A DNA stretch of 64,000 bases from contig NZ_JABFVK010000038.1 in NCBI RefSeq assembly GCF_013362815.1, positions 1-64,000 of the forward strand. Direction: 5' to 3'. The notes beneath the pieces are model-generated. The model made no database searches, was not told where the DNA came from, and saw nothing but the letters and a program-made list of their open reading frames with translations. This document shows, piece after piece, positions 1 to 9,500 of the stretch (positions are counted from its first letter, which is position 1; the number at the start of each line of letters is the position of its first letter). The stretch comes from Hamadaea sp. Lineage in GTDB: Bacteria > Actinomycetota > Actinomycetes > Mycobacteriales > Micromonosporaceae. The translations under genes were made by a program, and so were the position numbers.

Positions 1-87
1 TTCGGACTAGACACTCGAAAGGTAAGACAGGGCACGGCGTGCGCTCCCGTTCGACACGACGCCACCCACACATCCGTCACAAGAGCC

Positions 88-140
88 ACTATCGGGCGTG
101 ATCAACCGGCGTGTCGTGTCCCCGGCAGCCTGATCGTTCC
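88..140 (+). repeat. partial copy of the 62-bp intergenic element
   Basis: The run shares more than 30 nearly identical bases, in opposite orientation, with the copy at 24652-24710: ACTATCGGGCGTGATCA followed by CCGGCGTGTCGTGTCC. It carries the asymmetric core of the family but no clear GATCATGAAC ends, so it looks like a diverged or partial copy. Confidence 0.6.
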
Positions 141-182
141 CACGCGAGCCTGATCGACAACGGGAGTGTCGTACCCCGGCTT

Positions 183-188
183 TACGTT
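183..188 (+). promoter_or_regulatory. -10 hexamer of a leaderless promoter
   Basis: TACGTT lies 6 bases before the GTG at 195. This matches the TANNNT spacing seen before many genes in this window and supports that start. Confidence 0.4.
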
Positions 189-194
189 CGTGAG

Positions 195-671
195 GTGTAC
201 TCACCGCTCACCGACGATCGCACCCCGTCGTCCGTCGTCTCCGGCATGGTCGACGACGTGCTCGCGCTCGCCGAAACCTGGCCCACCTGGGACGGCAGCC
301 CCCGAGTCTCCGGCGACCGCGTCTACACGCCGCACAAGGCGATCCGGCGGGTCGTCGACCACCTCGTCGATCACCTGGCCGAGCTCGAGGCGACGCTGGC
401 CGGGGCCGAGCCGCTGCCGGATCACTGGCATGGCTCCAGCGCGACGACCAGGGCGGATCTCGCCGAGTTCACCGCCGAGGATCTCGCCGAGGCGCGTAGC
501 CGGCTCACCCGGCTGGCCCAGATCTGGCGGCTGCGGCTCGACTCGCTGACCGACGAGGAACTCGACAAGAGCACCGGCGGCTGGTCGCCCCGCGAGCTGG
601 CCTTCCACGTCGCCGAGTCGGCTTACTACGCCGAGGTGGTGGGCAACTTGACGCCGAGAACGCCCGCCTGA
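195..671 (+). CDS. DinB-like family protein
   Basis: A 158-residue, helix-rich protein resembling the DinB/YfiT four-helix bundle. A conserved-looking VYTPHKAIRRVVDHLVDHL stretch comes near residue 45, and WSPRELAFHVAESAYYAEVV is near the C-terminus. Members are small, often metal-binding proteins tied to thiol or stress metabolism; no specific reaction can be assigned. The frame stays open upstream to about 111. GTG 195 is preferred because a TACGTT hexamer precedes it by 6 bases; ATG 246 is an alternative. The gene stands alone upstream of tex, with 70 bases between them. Confidence 0.6.
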   Translation: MYSPLTDDRTPSSVVSGMVDDVLALAETWPTWDGSPRVSGDRVYTPHKAIRRVVDHLVDHLAELEATLAGAEPLPDHWHGSSATTRADLAEFTAEDLAEARSRLTRLAQIWRLRLDSLTDEELDKSTGGWSPRELAFHVAESAYYAEVVGNLTPRTPA

Positions 672-729
672 CGCCGGTCGCCGCGACGGTTCAGCGTGTC
701 CCGGCGCGGCGGCGGGCGGGCCGACCGGG

Positions 730-735
730 CAGAAT
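730..735 (+). promoter_or_regulatory. possible -10 of tex, leaderless spacing
   Basis: CAGAAT lies 6 bases before the GTG start of tex, and there is no Shine-Dalgarno sequence in between. The first base departs from TANNNT, so this is weaker than other cases in the window. Confidence 0.3.
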
Positions 736-741
736 GCTCCG

Positions 742-3171
742 GTGACAACCGACGCCCAGACCACCGCGCCAGCCGTCCCGCAGCCCCGGATCGCCGCTCA
801 GATCGCTTCCGAGCTCGGCGTACGCGAAGGGCAGGTGACCGCAGCCGTCGACCTGCTCGACGGTGGGGCCACCGTGCCGTTCATCGCCCGGTACCGGAAG
901 GAGGTCACCGGAGCGCTCGACGACGCCCAACTGCGTACGCTCGAGGAGCGCCTGCGCTACCTGCGGGAGCTGGAGGAGCGGCGGGCGGCCATCCTGGAGT
1001 CGATCCGTTCGCAGGGCAAGCTCGACGACGCGTTGCAGGCGCAGATCCTCGCCGCCGACACCAAGGCTCGGCTGGAGGACATCTACCTGCCGTTCAAGCC
1101 GAAGCGGCGGACGAAGGCGCAGATCGCGCGGGAAGCCGGGCTGGAGCCGCTGGCCGACCAGTTGCTCGCCGATCCGACGCTCGACCCGGCGGCGACGGCG
1201 GCTGGATTTGTGAACGAAGCGGTCGTTGACGCGGCTGCCGCCCTCGACGGGGCTCGGGCCATCCTCATCGAACGGTTCTCCGAGGACGCCGACCTCATCG
1301 GTGAGCTGCGGGAGCAGGTCTGGAACCGGGGTCTGCTCGCGAGCAAGGTACGCGACGGCAAGCAGGAGGCCGGCGCCAAGTTCGCCGACTACTTCGACTT
1401 CTCCGAGCCCTTCACGAAGATGCCGTCGCACCGCGTACTGGCGATGTTCCGGGGAGAGAAGGAAGAAGTCCTCGACATCGCGGTCCAGCCCGAAGCACCC
1501 GAGGACGCGCCGGAGTTTGGTCCGACCCGGTTCGAGCAGCTCATCGCCCGCCGCGTCGGCGTCTCCGACCAGGGCCGCCCGGGCGACAAGTGGCTCTCCG
1601 ACACCGTCCGGTACGCCTGGCGTACGCGGATTCTGACGCACCTGGGGATCGACGCGCGGATGCGCCTCTGGCAGCAGGCCGAGGACGAGGCGGTGCGGGT
1701 GTTCGCGGCGAACCTGCGCGACCTGCTGCTTGCCGCCCCGGCGGGGACCCGGGCGACGCTGGGTCTCGACCCCGGTTTCCGCACCGGCGTGAAGGTGGCC
1801 GTCGTGGACGCCACCGGCAAGGTCGTCGCGACGCACACGATCTACCCGCACGTTCCGCACAACAAGTGGGACGAGTCGATCGCGGTGCTGGCCCGCCTCT
1901 GCCAGGTGCACAAGGTCGAGCTGGTCGCCATCGGCAACGGCACCGCCTCCCGGGAGACCGACAAGCTGGCGGCCGACCTCATCAAGCTGTATCCGCAGCT
2001 CAACCTGACGAAGATCGTCGTCTCCGAGGCGGGCGCGTCGGTCTACTCGGCCTCGGCGTACGCCTCCTCCGAGCTGCCCGAGCTCGACGTGTCCCTGCGG
2101 GGTGCGGTGTCGATCGCGCGGCGGCTGCAGGACCCGCTCGCCGAGCTCGTCAAGATCGACCCGAAGTCCATCGGCGTCGGCCAGTACCAGCACGATCTCG
2201 CCGAAGGCAAGCTGTCCCGGTCGCTGGACGCCGTCGTCGAGGACTGCGTCAACGGCGTCGGCGTGGACGTAAACACGGCGTCCGCTCCCCTGCTGACCCG
2301 GGTCTCCGGGATCACCGAGAGCCTCGCGAAGAACATCGTCGCGTACCGGGAGGAGAACGGGCCCTTCCGCAGTCGCCGAATCCTGCAGCAGGTGCCCCGG
2401 CTCGGGCCGAAGGCGTTCGAGCAGTGCGCCGGCTTCCTGCGGATTCGTGGCGGCGACGACCCGCTCGACGCCTCCAGCGTGCACCCCGAGGCGTACCCGG
2501 TCGTGCGGCGCATCCTCGACGGCGAGGGCACCACGATCGAGACTCTCATCGGCAACTCGACCTCGCTGCGCAAGATCAAGCCCACGGCGTACGTGGACGA
2601 CACGTTCGGTCTGCCGACCATCACCGACATCCTGAAGGAGCTGGAGAAGCCGGGCCGTGACCCGCGTCCGGCCTTCAAGACGGCCACCTTCGCCGACGGC
2701 GTGGAGAAGATCTCCGATCTGGTCCCCGGCATGCTGCTGGAAGGTGTGGTCACCAACGTCGCCGCCTTCGGTGCCTTCGTCGACGTCGGCGTTCACCAGG
2801 ACGGGCTCGTGCACGTCTCCGCGCTGTCCAAGACGTTCGTGAAGGACCCGCGCGAGGTGGTCAAGCCCGGCGACGTCGTACGCGTCAAGGTGCTCGACGT
2901 CGACGTGCCCCGCAAGCGGATCTCGCTGACCCTTCGCCTCGACGACGTACCCGGCGACGGTGGCAGCGCGGGCGGCGGCCAGTCCCGAGACCGGGGTCCG
3001 CGGCAGCCGGGCCAGCGCCAAGGCGGCGGTCAGGGCGGCGGTCAGCAGCAACAAGGCCAGCGGCAGCAGGGCGGACGCCAACAGGGTGGGCAGCGGGGCG
3101 GTGGCCGCCAGCAGGGTGGCAGCACCGACACCGCGCTGGCGGACGCGCTACGCCGGGCTGGGCTAGCCTGA
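742..3171 (+). CDS. tex: Tex family transcription accessory / RNA-binding protein
   Basis: An 809-residue cytoplasmic nucleic-acid-binding protein of the Tex family, implicated in transcription fidelity and RNA metabolism. Domain order: N-terminal helical Tex domain, YqgF/RNase H-like domain (LGLDPGFRTGVKVAVVD near residue 338), helix-hairpin-helix (GVGVDVNTASAPLL near 505), and S1 RNA-binding domain (about 662-735). About 70 further residues are rich in Gln, Gly and Arg (about 736-795). Typical Tex proteins are 720-780 residues, so the tail is an addition. The GTG start has no ribosome-binding site and may be leaderless. A perfect hairpin follows at 3196. Confidence 0.95.
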   Translation: MTTDAQTTAPAVPQPRIAAQIASELGVREGQVTAAVDLLDGGATVPFIARYRKEVTGALDDAQLRTLEERLRYLRELEERRAAILESIRSQGKLDDALQAQILAADTKARLEDIYLPFKPKRRTKAQIAREAGLEPLADQLLADPTLDPAATAAGFVNEAVVDAAAALDGARAILIERFSEDADLIGELREQVWNRGLLASKVRDGKQEAGAKFADYFDFSEPFTKMPSHRVLAMFRGEKEEVLDIAVQPEAPEDAPEFGPTRFEQLIARRVGVSDQGRPGDKWLSDTVRYAWRTRILTHLGIDARMRLWQQAEDEAVRVFAANLRDLLLAAPAGTRATLGLDPGFRTGVKVAVVDATGKVVATHTIYPHVPHNKWDESIAVLARLCQVHKVELVAIGNGTASRETDKLAADLIKLYPQLNLTKIVVSEAGASVYSASAYASSELPELDVSLRGAVSIARRLQDPLAELVKIDPKSIGVGQYQHDLAEGKLSRSLDAVVEDCVNGVGVDVNTASAPLLTRVSGITESLAKNIVAYREENGPFRSRRILQQVPRLGPKAFEQCAGFLRIRGGDDPLDASSVHPEAYPVVRRILDGEGTTIETLIGNSTSLRKIKPTAYVDDTFGLPTITDILKELEKPGRDPRPAFKTATFADGVEKISDLVPGMLLEGVVTNVAAFGAFVDVGVHQDGLVHVSALSKTFVKDPREVVKPGDVVRVKVLDVDVPRKRISLTLRLDDVPGDGGSAGGGQSRDRGPRQPGQRQGGGQGGGQQQQGQRQQGGRQQGGQRGGGRQQGGSTDTALADALRRAGLA

Positions 3172-3190
3172 CGACCCAGCCTGACGACCC
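3165..3190. repeat. 13-bp tandem duplication across the tex stop codon
   Basis: AGCCTGACGACCC occurs twice head to tail; the first copy contains the tex TGA. The second copy repeats it outside the gene, directly before the hairpin at 3196. Confidence 0.85.
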
Positions 3191-3195
3191 AGCCG

Positions 3196-3247
3196 GATCA
3201 CGGATACGCAGGCCAAATCGGCCGAGTTGGCCTGCGTATCCGTGATC
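3196..3247. terminator. perfect 21-bp hairpin (GATCACGG family)
   Basis: Arms 3196-3216 and 3227-3247 are exact reverse complements around a 10-base loop. It begins GATCACGGAT, like the other long hairpins at gene ends in this window. There is no T-run. Placed after tex and before macS, it probably ends the tex transcript. Confidence 0.7.
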
Positions 3248-3298
3248 TGCAGCGAACGGGGCCCGCCGGGCGAAAAGAGGAAGTGCGAGACTGACCCC

Positions 3299-4399
3299 GT
3301 GGGGTTGGAGGTGTCGCTCTGGCGGGCGGTCGCGGTCTTCCGGTTCGCCGCGCTCGCGTACGCCGTCGTCCTGCTCGCGACCAGCTATGACGAGTACGTT
3401 CGCCCGTGGCTCGGGCTGGCCGTCGTCGTCGTGATGCTGATCTGGTCGATCGTCGCTGCGATCGCGTACGCCGATCCGCAGCGACGCCGCTGGCCGCTGC
3501 TCGGTGCCGACATGCTCGTCACGCTGGGCTGCCTGTTCGCCAGTTCCTGGGTGATGAATCCGGATCGGCTGAGCCGGGGCGCGGCGACGCTGCCAATGGC
3601 CTGGGTGGCCGGGGCCGTGCTCGCCTGGGCGATCGCAGGCGGCCGCCGTTGGGGTCTGTCCGCGGCGCTGGTGGTCGGCGCGGTCGATCTGACGCTCCGC
3701 GGCCAGATCACCCCGACGACGCTCAACGGCACCGTCTTGTTGCTGCTGGCCGGGTTCAGCATCGGCTATCTCGTCCGCCTCGCCGGAGAGGCCGAACAAC
3801 GGCTTCAGCGCGCGGCCGAGATGGAAGCGGCGACCCGGGAACGGGAACGGCTGGCCCGAGGTATCCACGACTCCGTCCTGCAGGTGCTCGCTTTGGTCCA
3901 GCGTCGAGGGGCCGAGATCGGCGGGGAGGCGGCCGAGCTGGGCCGGCTCGCCGGTGAGCAGGAGGAAGTGCTGCGATCTCTCGTCGGCAGCGATCCGGCG
4001 GTCGCCAAGAGCGGCACGGTCGACCTCAAGACGCTGCTGACGCCGAAGGCCTCCGCGAAGGTGACGGTGAGCAGCCCCGCGACGCCGGTCTGGTTGCCGG
4101 AGCGGACAGCCGAGGAGCTCGCGGCGGCAACCGCCAGCGCCCTCGACAACGTCCAACGACACGGCGGCCCCCAAGCGCGCGCCTGGGTGCTGCTGGAGGA
4201 AGAGGAGTCCGAGGTGATCGTGACCGTACGCGACGACGGTCCCGGCATCGTGCCCGGCCGCCTGGCCGAGGCGGCGGCCGCCGGGCGGCTCGGCGTGGCA
4301 CAGTCCATCGAGGGGCGTGTACGCGATCTCGGCGGTGCCACGGTCATCACCAGTACACCGGGGGAAGGTACCGAAGTAGAGATGCGGATTCCGAGATGA
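3299..4399 (+). CDS. macS: MacS family sensor histidine kinase
   Basis: A 366-residue membrane histidine kinase. About five hydrophobic segments fill residues 10-155 (DUF5931-type input region). Next comes RERLARGIHDSVLQVLALVQRRG, where His is the expected phosphoacceptor and the phrase is a hallmark of the actinobacterial MacS kinases. A HATPase_c domain follows, with NVQRHGG as N box and DDGPGIVPG as G1 box. In Streptomyces, MacRS influences morphology and antibiotic production; the signal here is unknown. GTG 3299 is chosen because GAGGAAG lies upstream and longer forms run into the hairpin. GTG 3311 is possible. The stop overlaps the regulator start (ATGA). Confidence 0.88.
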   Translation: MGLEVSLWRAVAVFRFAALAYAVVLLATSYDEYVRPWLGLAVVVVMLIWSIVAAIAYADPQRRRWPLLGADMLVTLGCLFASSWVMNPDRLSRGAATLPMAWVAGAVLAWAIAGGRRWGLSAALVVGAVDLTLRGQITPTTLNGTVLLLLAGFSIGYLVRLAGEAEQRLQRAAEMEAATRERERLARGIHDSVLQVLALVQRRGAEIGGEAAELGRLAGEQEEVLRSLVGSDPAVAKSGTVDLKTLLTPKASAKVTVSSPATPVWLPERTAEELAAATASALDNVQRHGGPQARAWVLLEEEESEVIVTVRDDGPGIVPGRLAEAAAAGRLGVAQSIEGRVRDLGGATVITSTPGEGTEVEMRIPR

Positions 4400-5049
4400 C
4401 GACGCGAGTCATGGTGGTCGACGACCATCCGATGTGGAGAGAGTCGGTGGCGCGGGACCTCGCCGAGGCCGGTTACGACGTGATCGCCGCGGTCGGCGAC
4501 GGCGCGCAGGCCGTACGCGTCGGCACCTCCCTGCGGCCGGACGTCGTCGTCCTCGACCTCCAGCTGCCCGACCTGTCCGGCGTCGAAGTCATCACCGCGT
4601 TGTGCAAGGGCGACACCCCCGTCCGCATCCTGGTGCTCTCGGCCAGCGGCGAGCACCAGGACGTCCTCGACGCCGTCAAGGCGGGCGCGACCGGATATCT
4701 CGTGAAGTCGGCCGGACGTGACGAATTCGTCGCCGCCGTTGCGCGTACCGCCGAGGGAGACGCCGTGTTCACGCCTGGCCTCGCCGGACTCGTGCTGGGC
4801 GAGTACCGCAGGCTGGCGTCGTCGCCCTCGGGTGACGACGACGACGCGCCGCGGCTGACCGAGCGCGAGACCGAGATCCTGCGGTTCGTCGCGAAGGGCT
4901 TGTCCTACAAGCAGATCGCGGAGCGGCTGGTCTTGTCGCCGCGGACAGTGCAGAACCACGTGCAGCACACGCTGGGCAAACTCCAGCTCCACAATAGAGT
5001 GGAGCTGGTCCGCTACGCCCTGGAACGCGGCCTCGACACCGACGGCTAG
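4396..5049 (+). CDS. macR: MacR family response regulator, NarL/LuxR type
   Basis: A 217-residue response regulator. The receiver domain (1-120) has the acidic pair DDHP near residue 9, phosphoacceptor Asp in VVLDLQLPD near 53 and Lys in YLVKSAG near 103. A LuxR/GerE DNA-binding domain follows: LTERETEILRFVAKGLSYKQIAERLVLSPRTVQNHVQ. It is translationally coupled to macS by a 4-bp overlap, so it is almost certainly the cognate partner. Its TAG stop forms a CTAG palindrome shared with the stop of the convergent ABC gene, so the two coding regions overlap by 4 bp tail to tail. Confidence 0.92.
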   Translation: MTTRVMVVDDHPMWRESVARDLAEAGYDVIAAVGDGAQAVRVGTSLRPDVVVLDLQLPDLSGVEVITALCKGDTPVRILVLSASGEHQDVLDAVKAGATGYLVKSAGRDEFVAAVARTAEGDAVFTPGLAGLVLGEYRRLASSPSGDDDDAPRLTERETEILRFVAKGLSYKQIAERLVLSPRTVQNHVQHTLGKLQLHNRVELVRYALERGLDTDG

Positions 5050-5669
5050 AGGGCGAGCACCTCGTCGCACGCCTCGGCCGCCTGCGGGTCGTGCGTCGCG
5101 AACACGACGGCGACGCCGCGCCGGCACTCCTCCTGCAGCAGTTCGAGGACGAGCTTGCGGTTGACCGCGTCCAGTTCGCTGGTGACCTCGTCGGCGAGCA
5201 GCACCTCCGCGTGCGCGGCGAGCCCGCGGGCGATCGCGGTGCGCTGCTGCTGCCCGCCGGAAAGCTCCTCCACGAGCTGGTCGGCCTGCCCGCTCAGGCC
5301 GAGCCGGTCGAGCGCCGCCGTCGTGCGCTCCTCCGCCTCATGGCCCGGCATCCCGCGCGCGATCAGCGGCAACAGCACGTTCTCGGCCGCCGTCAGCGTC
5401 GCTTCCAGCCCGTTGCCTTGCGGGATCAGCGCCACGCCACGCTCGATCGCGTCGCGCTGCCCGCCCAGCGGCTCACCGTCCGCGGTCACCTGGCCGGCCT
5501 GCGGCCGGATCAGGCCCGCGAGGGTCCACAGCAGCGTCGTCTTGCCGGCTCCCGAGGGCCCCGTCACCGCGACGATTCTCCCCGGGTACGCCGGAAGCGT
5601 GAGCTCGCGCAGCACCGGCCGATCCTGGTCGTACGCGACGGTGACACCGTCGAGTTTGAGGAACGTCAT
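5046..5669 (-). CDS. ABC transporter ATP-binding protein (LolD/FtsE-like)
   Basis: A 207-residue ATPase with Walker A GPSGAGKTTL near residue 37, canonical signature LSGGQQQR near 137 and Walker B VLLADEVTSELD near 157. The usual DEPTSALD is varied to DEVTSELD. It is the last gene of a three-gene operon, overlapping the preceding ATPase by 4 bp. With the FtsX-type permease upstream it should form an MacB/Lol-type complex that moves lipid or peptide cargo out of the membrane rather than a classical importer. Substrate unknown. Confidence 0.88.
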   Translation of the reverse strand: MTFLKLDGVTVAYDQDRPVLRELTLPAYPGRIVAVTGPSGAGKTTLLWTLAGLIRPQAGQVTADGEPLGGQRDAIERGVALIPQGNGLEATLTAAENVLLPLIARGMPGHEAEERTTAALDRLGLSGQADQLVEELSGGQQQRTAIARGLAAHAEVLLADEVTSELDAVNRKLVLELLQEECRRGVAVVFATHDPQAAEACDEVLAL

Positions 5670-6514
5670 CGGTCGTCTCCCTCGATCTCGGGCGCCGGGA
5701 CGAGCAGCGCGCTGCCGTCCGGCTGGTCCACGATGCGCAGATGGGTGCCGGGCGGCATGCGGTCGAGGAGATCCTGCGGCAGGTGGATCGAGCCGTCCCG
5801 GCCGACCACCGCGAACTCCTCCCCGCGTACGCCTTGCGCCCCCACTCGGCCGTCGCGGATGGTGACGGTCCGCCCCATCCGCTCGCCGACCGCCGGATCG
5901 TGGGTGACCACGACGACGGTCGTCCCGGCGTGGTGCACCGAACGCAGGGCGTCCACGACTTCGTCCCGGGCATCGGCGTCGAGCTGGCTCGTCGGCTCGT
6001 CGACCAGCAACAATCCGGGCCGCCGGGCCAGGGCCACCCCGATCGCCAGGCGCTGCCGCTCACCTGGACGCAACTTCGGCGGCTCCGCGTTGAGCCGCTT
6101 GCGATCGGTCAGCCCGACGAGCGAGAGCACCTCGTCCGGTGACAGTAGTTCCCGGCCCACTGCGGGACGCTGAGCGAACGCGACGTTCTGCCGGGCCGTC
6201 AGGTAAGGCAGGAGGCCGCGATCGGCGTTCTGGAGGCATACGCCGACTTCGCCGGCGCGCATCCGGGCCAGATCCCGGTCGGTCGCCTTGGCCAGATCGA
6301 CCGGGCCGACGTGGACCCGGCCCGCCGACGGCCGCAACAGCCCGGCCAGTACGGCGAGCAAAGTGGACTTGCCGGAGCCGGACGGGCCCAGCAGCGCCAC
6401 TGATTCGCCGGCTCGGATGTCCAGGTCGACACCGGCGAGGGCGACCACCTCGTAGCCCTCCAGCCGGTAGATCGTGACCAATCCCCGGCAGCTAACACCC
6501 ACCGCGTTACTCAT
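5666..6514 (-). CDS. ABC transporter ATP-binding protein with degenerate signature
   Basis: A 282-residue ATPase with Walker A GPSGSGKSTLL near residue 42 and Walker B LLLVDEPTSQLD near 165. The signature reads LRPGERQR in place of LSGGQ. An extra about 60-residue C-terminal region contains GRDGSIHLPQDLLDRMPPGT, which resembles a small AbrB/SpoVT-like strand-loop motif. The neighbouring ATPase has a canonical signature, so the pair may form an asymmetric heterodimer with one weakened site. It overlaps both neighbours by 4 bp. Confidence 0.85.
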   Translation of the reverse strand: MSNAVGVSCRGLVTIYRLEGYEVVALAGVDLDIRAGESVALLGPSGSGKSTLLAVLAGLLRPSAGRVHVGPVDLAKATDRDLARMRAGEVGVCLQNADRGLLPYLTARQNVAFAQRPAVGRELLSPDEVLSLVGLTDRKRLNAEPPKLRPGERQRLAIGVALARRPGLLLVDEPTSQLDADARDEVVDALRSVHHAGTTVVVVTHDPAVGERMGRTVTIRDGRVGAQGVRGEEFAVVGRDGSIHLPQDLLDRMPPGTHLRIVDQPDGSALLVPAPEIEGDDR

Positions 6515-9500
6515 CGGGACTCTCCTCGCAGCAGCTCCGGCCGAGCCTGACGGATGAGGCGTACCGCCACCGGCAGGGCGATCAGCAGACAGCCCAGGCA
6601 GGCGAGCGCGACGGCCGCCAGCGCGCCGGGCGCGGGTTGCCAGCGGGCCTCGCCGGTAACCCCGGTGGTCACCAGCGGTATGCCGGGCAACAGCAGTAAC
6701 GCGACCGCCACGCCGGAGAGGAAGCCGAGCCCGGCCGGCCAGCCGAGCAGCGTGACGAACTCCCGGCGTACGGCTTTGCGCAGCACCGGTTCGGGCACGC
6801 CCGCGACGAGCAGCGCCGCCGAACCGTACCGGCGCTGGTCGGCCCCGACGCGTACGGCCAGCAGGACGATGCCCAACGCGAGCAGGATCGCCACCAGCGC
6901 GCCGACGCCGTAGAGCCGCAGCGCCAACGCGGGCGCGCGCCGCCCCAGCCGATCCTCGTACGCCGACAGCGTCTGGCTCGACCGCACCTGGAGGCCGTGC
7001 GCCGCGAGGCGTTCGACCAGATCCTTGGGCGCGCCCGCACCTGCCCAGACCTCGTACTGGATCGAACTGCCGTTGTCGACCGAACCGGTCAGGTCCTGCG
7101 CCTGAGCGAGGCCGTAGTCGAGGTCGACGATGATTCCATGGCCCGACGTCCCGGGCACGAGACGGTTCGTAGCCACGGCGGTGAAAGTCTGCGGCTGCGT
7201 GGCGAACGCCATGAACGGCCAGTTGTCGCCGGTGACGTCGACCGCCGGAATCGGGCCGGCGAGCAGTCCCGGCAACGCCTTCGGGGCATGCAGCCGGAGA
7301 AGCCGGACGTCGCCGTTGCCGTCGGCCTGGATCCGGGCCTTGACCTCGGCGTCGCCGCTGAGGTCGGCGTTCACGCCGATCAGCTCGGCCGGCTGCCAGA
7401 CGGCGGTCCCGCCGATCGGCACCTCGCCGGAGTCGGACGAGATCCGCTTGATCGTCAGGGTGCCCGTCACCATGACCGCCCGCGCCGGTGGCCGGAGCAG
7501 TTTGAGCACCGCCAGTTCGCCCACCGGAACCTGACCGGTGTACTCGTGGGTGCCGCTTTGCAGCTTGCCGAGCACGACGGTCTCCTGATGGTCTCCGGTA
7601 CGCACCTCGACCGCCACGTCGAGCGGCACCTGGCCCAGTCCGTCGGCGTCGAGGACGACCGTCAGCCGCCCGCCGACCGGAGACGCCGGGGGCTCGGCCG
7701 GGCGCAGCTGCTCGGCGATCCCCTTGAGGTCCACATCGGAGTGTCCGTACCAGCTGGCGGTCTTCGCGAGCCGGTCGCTCTGTACGCCGATGACGTTCAC
7801 GATTTCACCGTCGAAGAACTCCGCCCGGCGTACGACCGCCATCGCCGAGCCGTCCGGGGCCGCCGCGTCGACTCCGTCGACCAGCTGCTGCGGCCCGGCT
7901 GCGGAGACTCGATAGACGGAGGGCGCGCCGACCGCGCCGTTGGCCGCCTCGGCTCGGGCCTGGGCGGCCACGTCCCACGCCACGGCGGAGAACCCCATGA
8001 GCGAGGCGGCCACGGCGACCACCACGACGATGCGTTGCCGCCCGGGGCGACGGGACAGGGAGGCGCTGGTCAGCATGCCGATCGGGTCCGCCCGGCGGCG
8101 CGTCGACCGGACTCGGGCCGCCGCGATCAGGCTGAGCAGACGGCCGCCCGCGACGCCCACGACGATGGCGAGCAGCGGAGCGGCGAGCACGGCCAGCCCC
8201 GACTCCCGGTCCTGCACCGTGGTCACCAACGCCGCGACGGCCAGGGCGACCGCGGCTCCTTCCAAGGCGCCCGCCCGCCACGTCGTGCGCTGCGGAACCC
8301 GGCGCAGCAGGTTGATGACCCGGGTGCGGAACACCTTACGAGAAGCGACCGCCGCCGCTGCGTACGCGGTCAGCAGAGCGGCCGCCACCGCCACGACCGG
8401 CCCCCAGTCCCAGCCGAGCGGCGTACCGGGGGCGAGCCAGAGCCCGGAGAGCACCGCCAGGACGACTCGGCTCAGCAACAGCCCGGCGGGTGCCGCGACG
8501 GTGATCAACGTAAGCACTTCGGCCAGCCCGAACTCGGCGACCCGGCCCCGGGCGTACCCGTGGAGTCGGGCGAGGGCGATCTCCGGACCGCGTTCCTCGG
8601 TCAGGGCCGCCACGAGCACCATCAGGACGACGAGGGCGAGGATCAGCAGCGGCACCGCGCCGACCGGAACGGTCTGGGAGATCGCCTCCTGGTCCCGGCG
8701 GATCTCGGTGATCACCGTCGGAAGGCCCGAGCGCACCGACATCTGCTGGGAGCTCAGATAGCTGGTCAGATTTGCCAGGTCGCCGTCGAGCCGGGCCACG
8801 CCGGCATCGTCCACCTTGCCGAAGTCGAACTCGTACAAGGCCGTACGCCGGACGACCGCGTCGGCGCGCCCCTCGACGTCGGCGGCCACCCCGGTGAAGA
8901 TCGCGTCGATGCTCCAGTACCGCGCGCCGAGGTGCGGGTCGGAGACCGGCGAGTATTGAAGCAACGAACCCCAGGCCGGGTCGAGTCCGTCCTTGGGGGT
9001 GAACAGGCCGACCACAAGCGGCCGGTCGGTCGTCTGCGGCAGCGGAGCCGACCCGCCGCCGCCCTTCGCCGAGCGCCCGACGTCGGCCGACGGGCCGAGG
9101 GTGACCGGCAGCCGCTGGCCGACGGTGACCTTGTAGTGCTCGGCGGTCCGCGCGCTCACCATGACCTCGCCCGCGGCAGCCGGACAGCGTCCGGTCAGCG
9201 TCACGTGCTCGCAGACGCCCGGCTGGAAGACGAGGTGACCGGTCACGACGTCGCCGACGCCCACCTCCGCGAGCTTCAGGTTCGTCTCGGCGTACGCGGA
9301 CTGCCCGGCGCGCAGCGAATTCAGGTAGGACGACATCAGGAAACCGTTGTCGATCAGCGAAATGTCCTGCTCAAGGCTGGCTCGACCGGCTGGCGGCGTC
9401 GACGGGTTCGTCGTCTGCAGCTGCACGGCGATCGATGAATTGCCCGCCACCCCCGAGCCGAGCAGGTCGCGTACCACCGACTCCTGAGCGGCCCGCAGGT

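Noticed and set aside
691-3081. Long antisense open frame opposite tex
   Set aside because: It is a third-position GC shadow with no recognisable domain; the plus strand encodes a complete Tex protein.
6997-9438. 813-codon plus-strand open frame opposite the FtsX permease
   Set aside because: Arg/Gly/His-rich composition without motifs; the minus strand gives a membrane protein with clear FtsX features.
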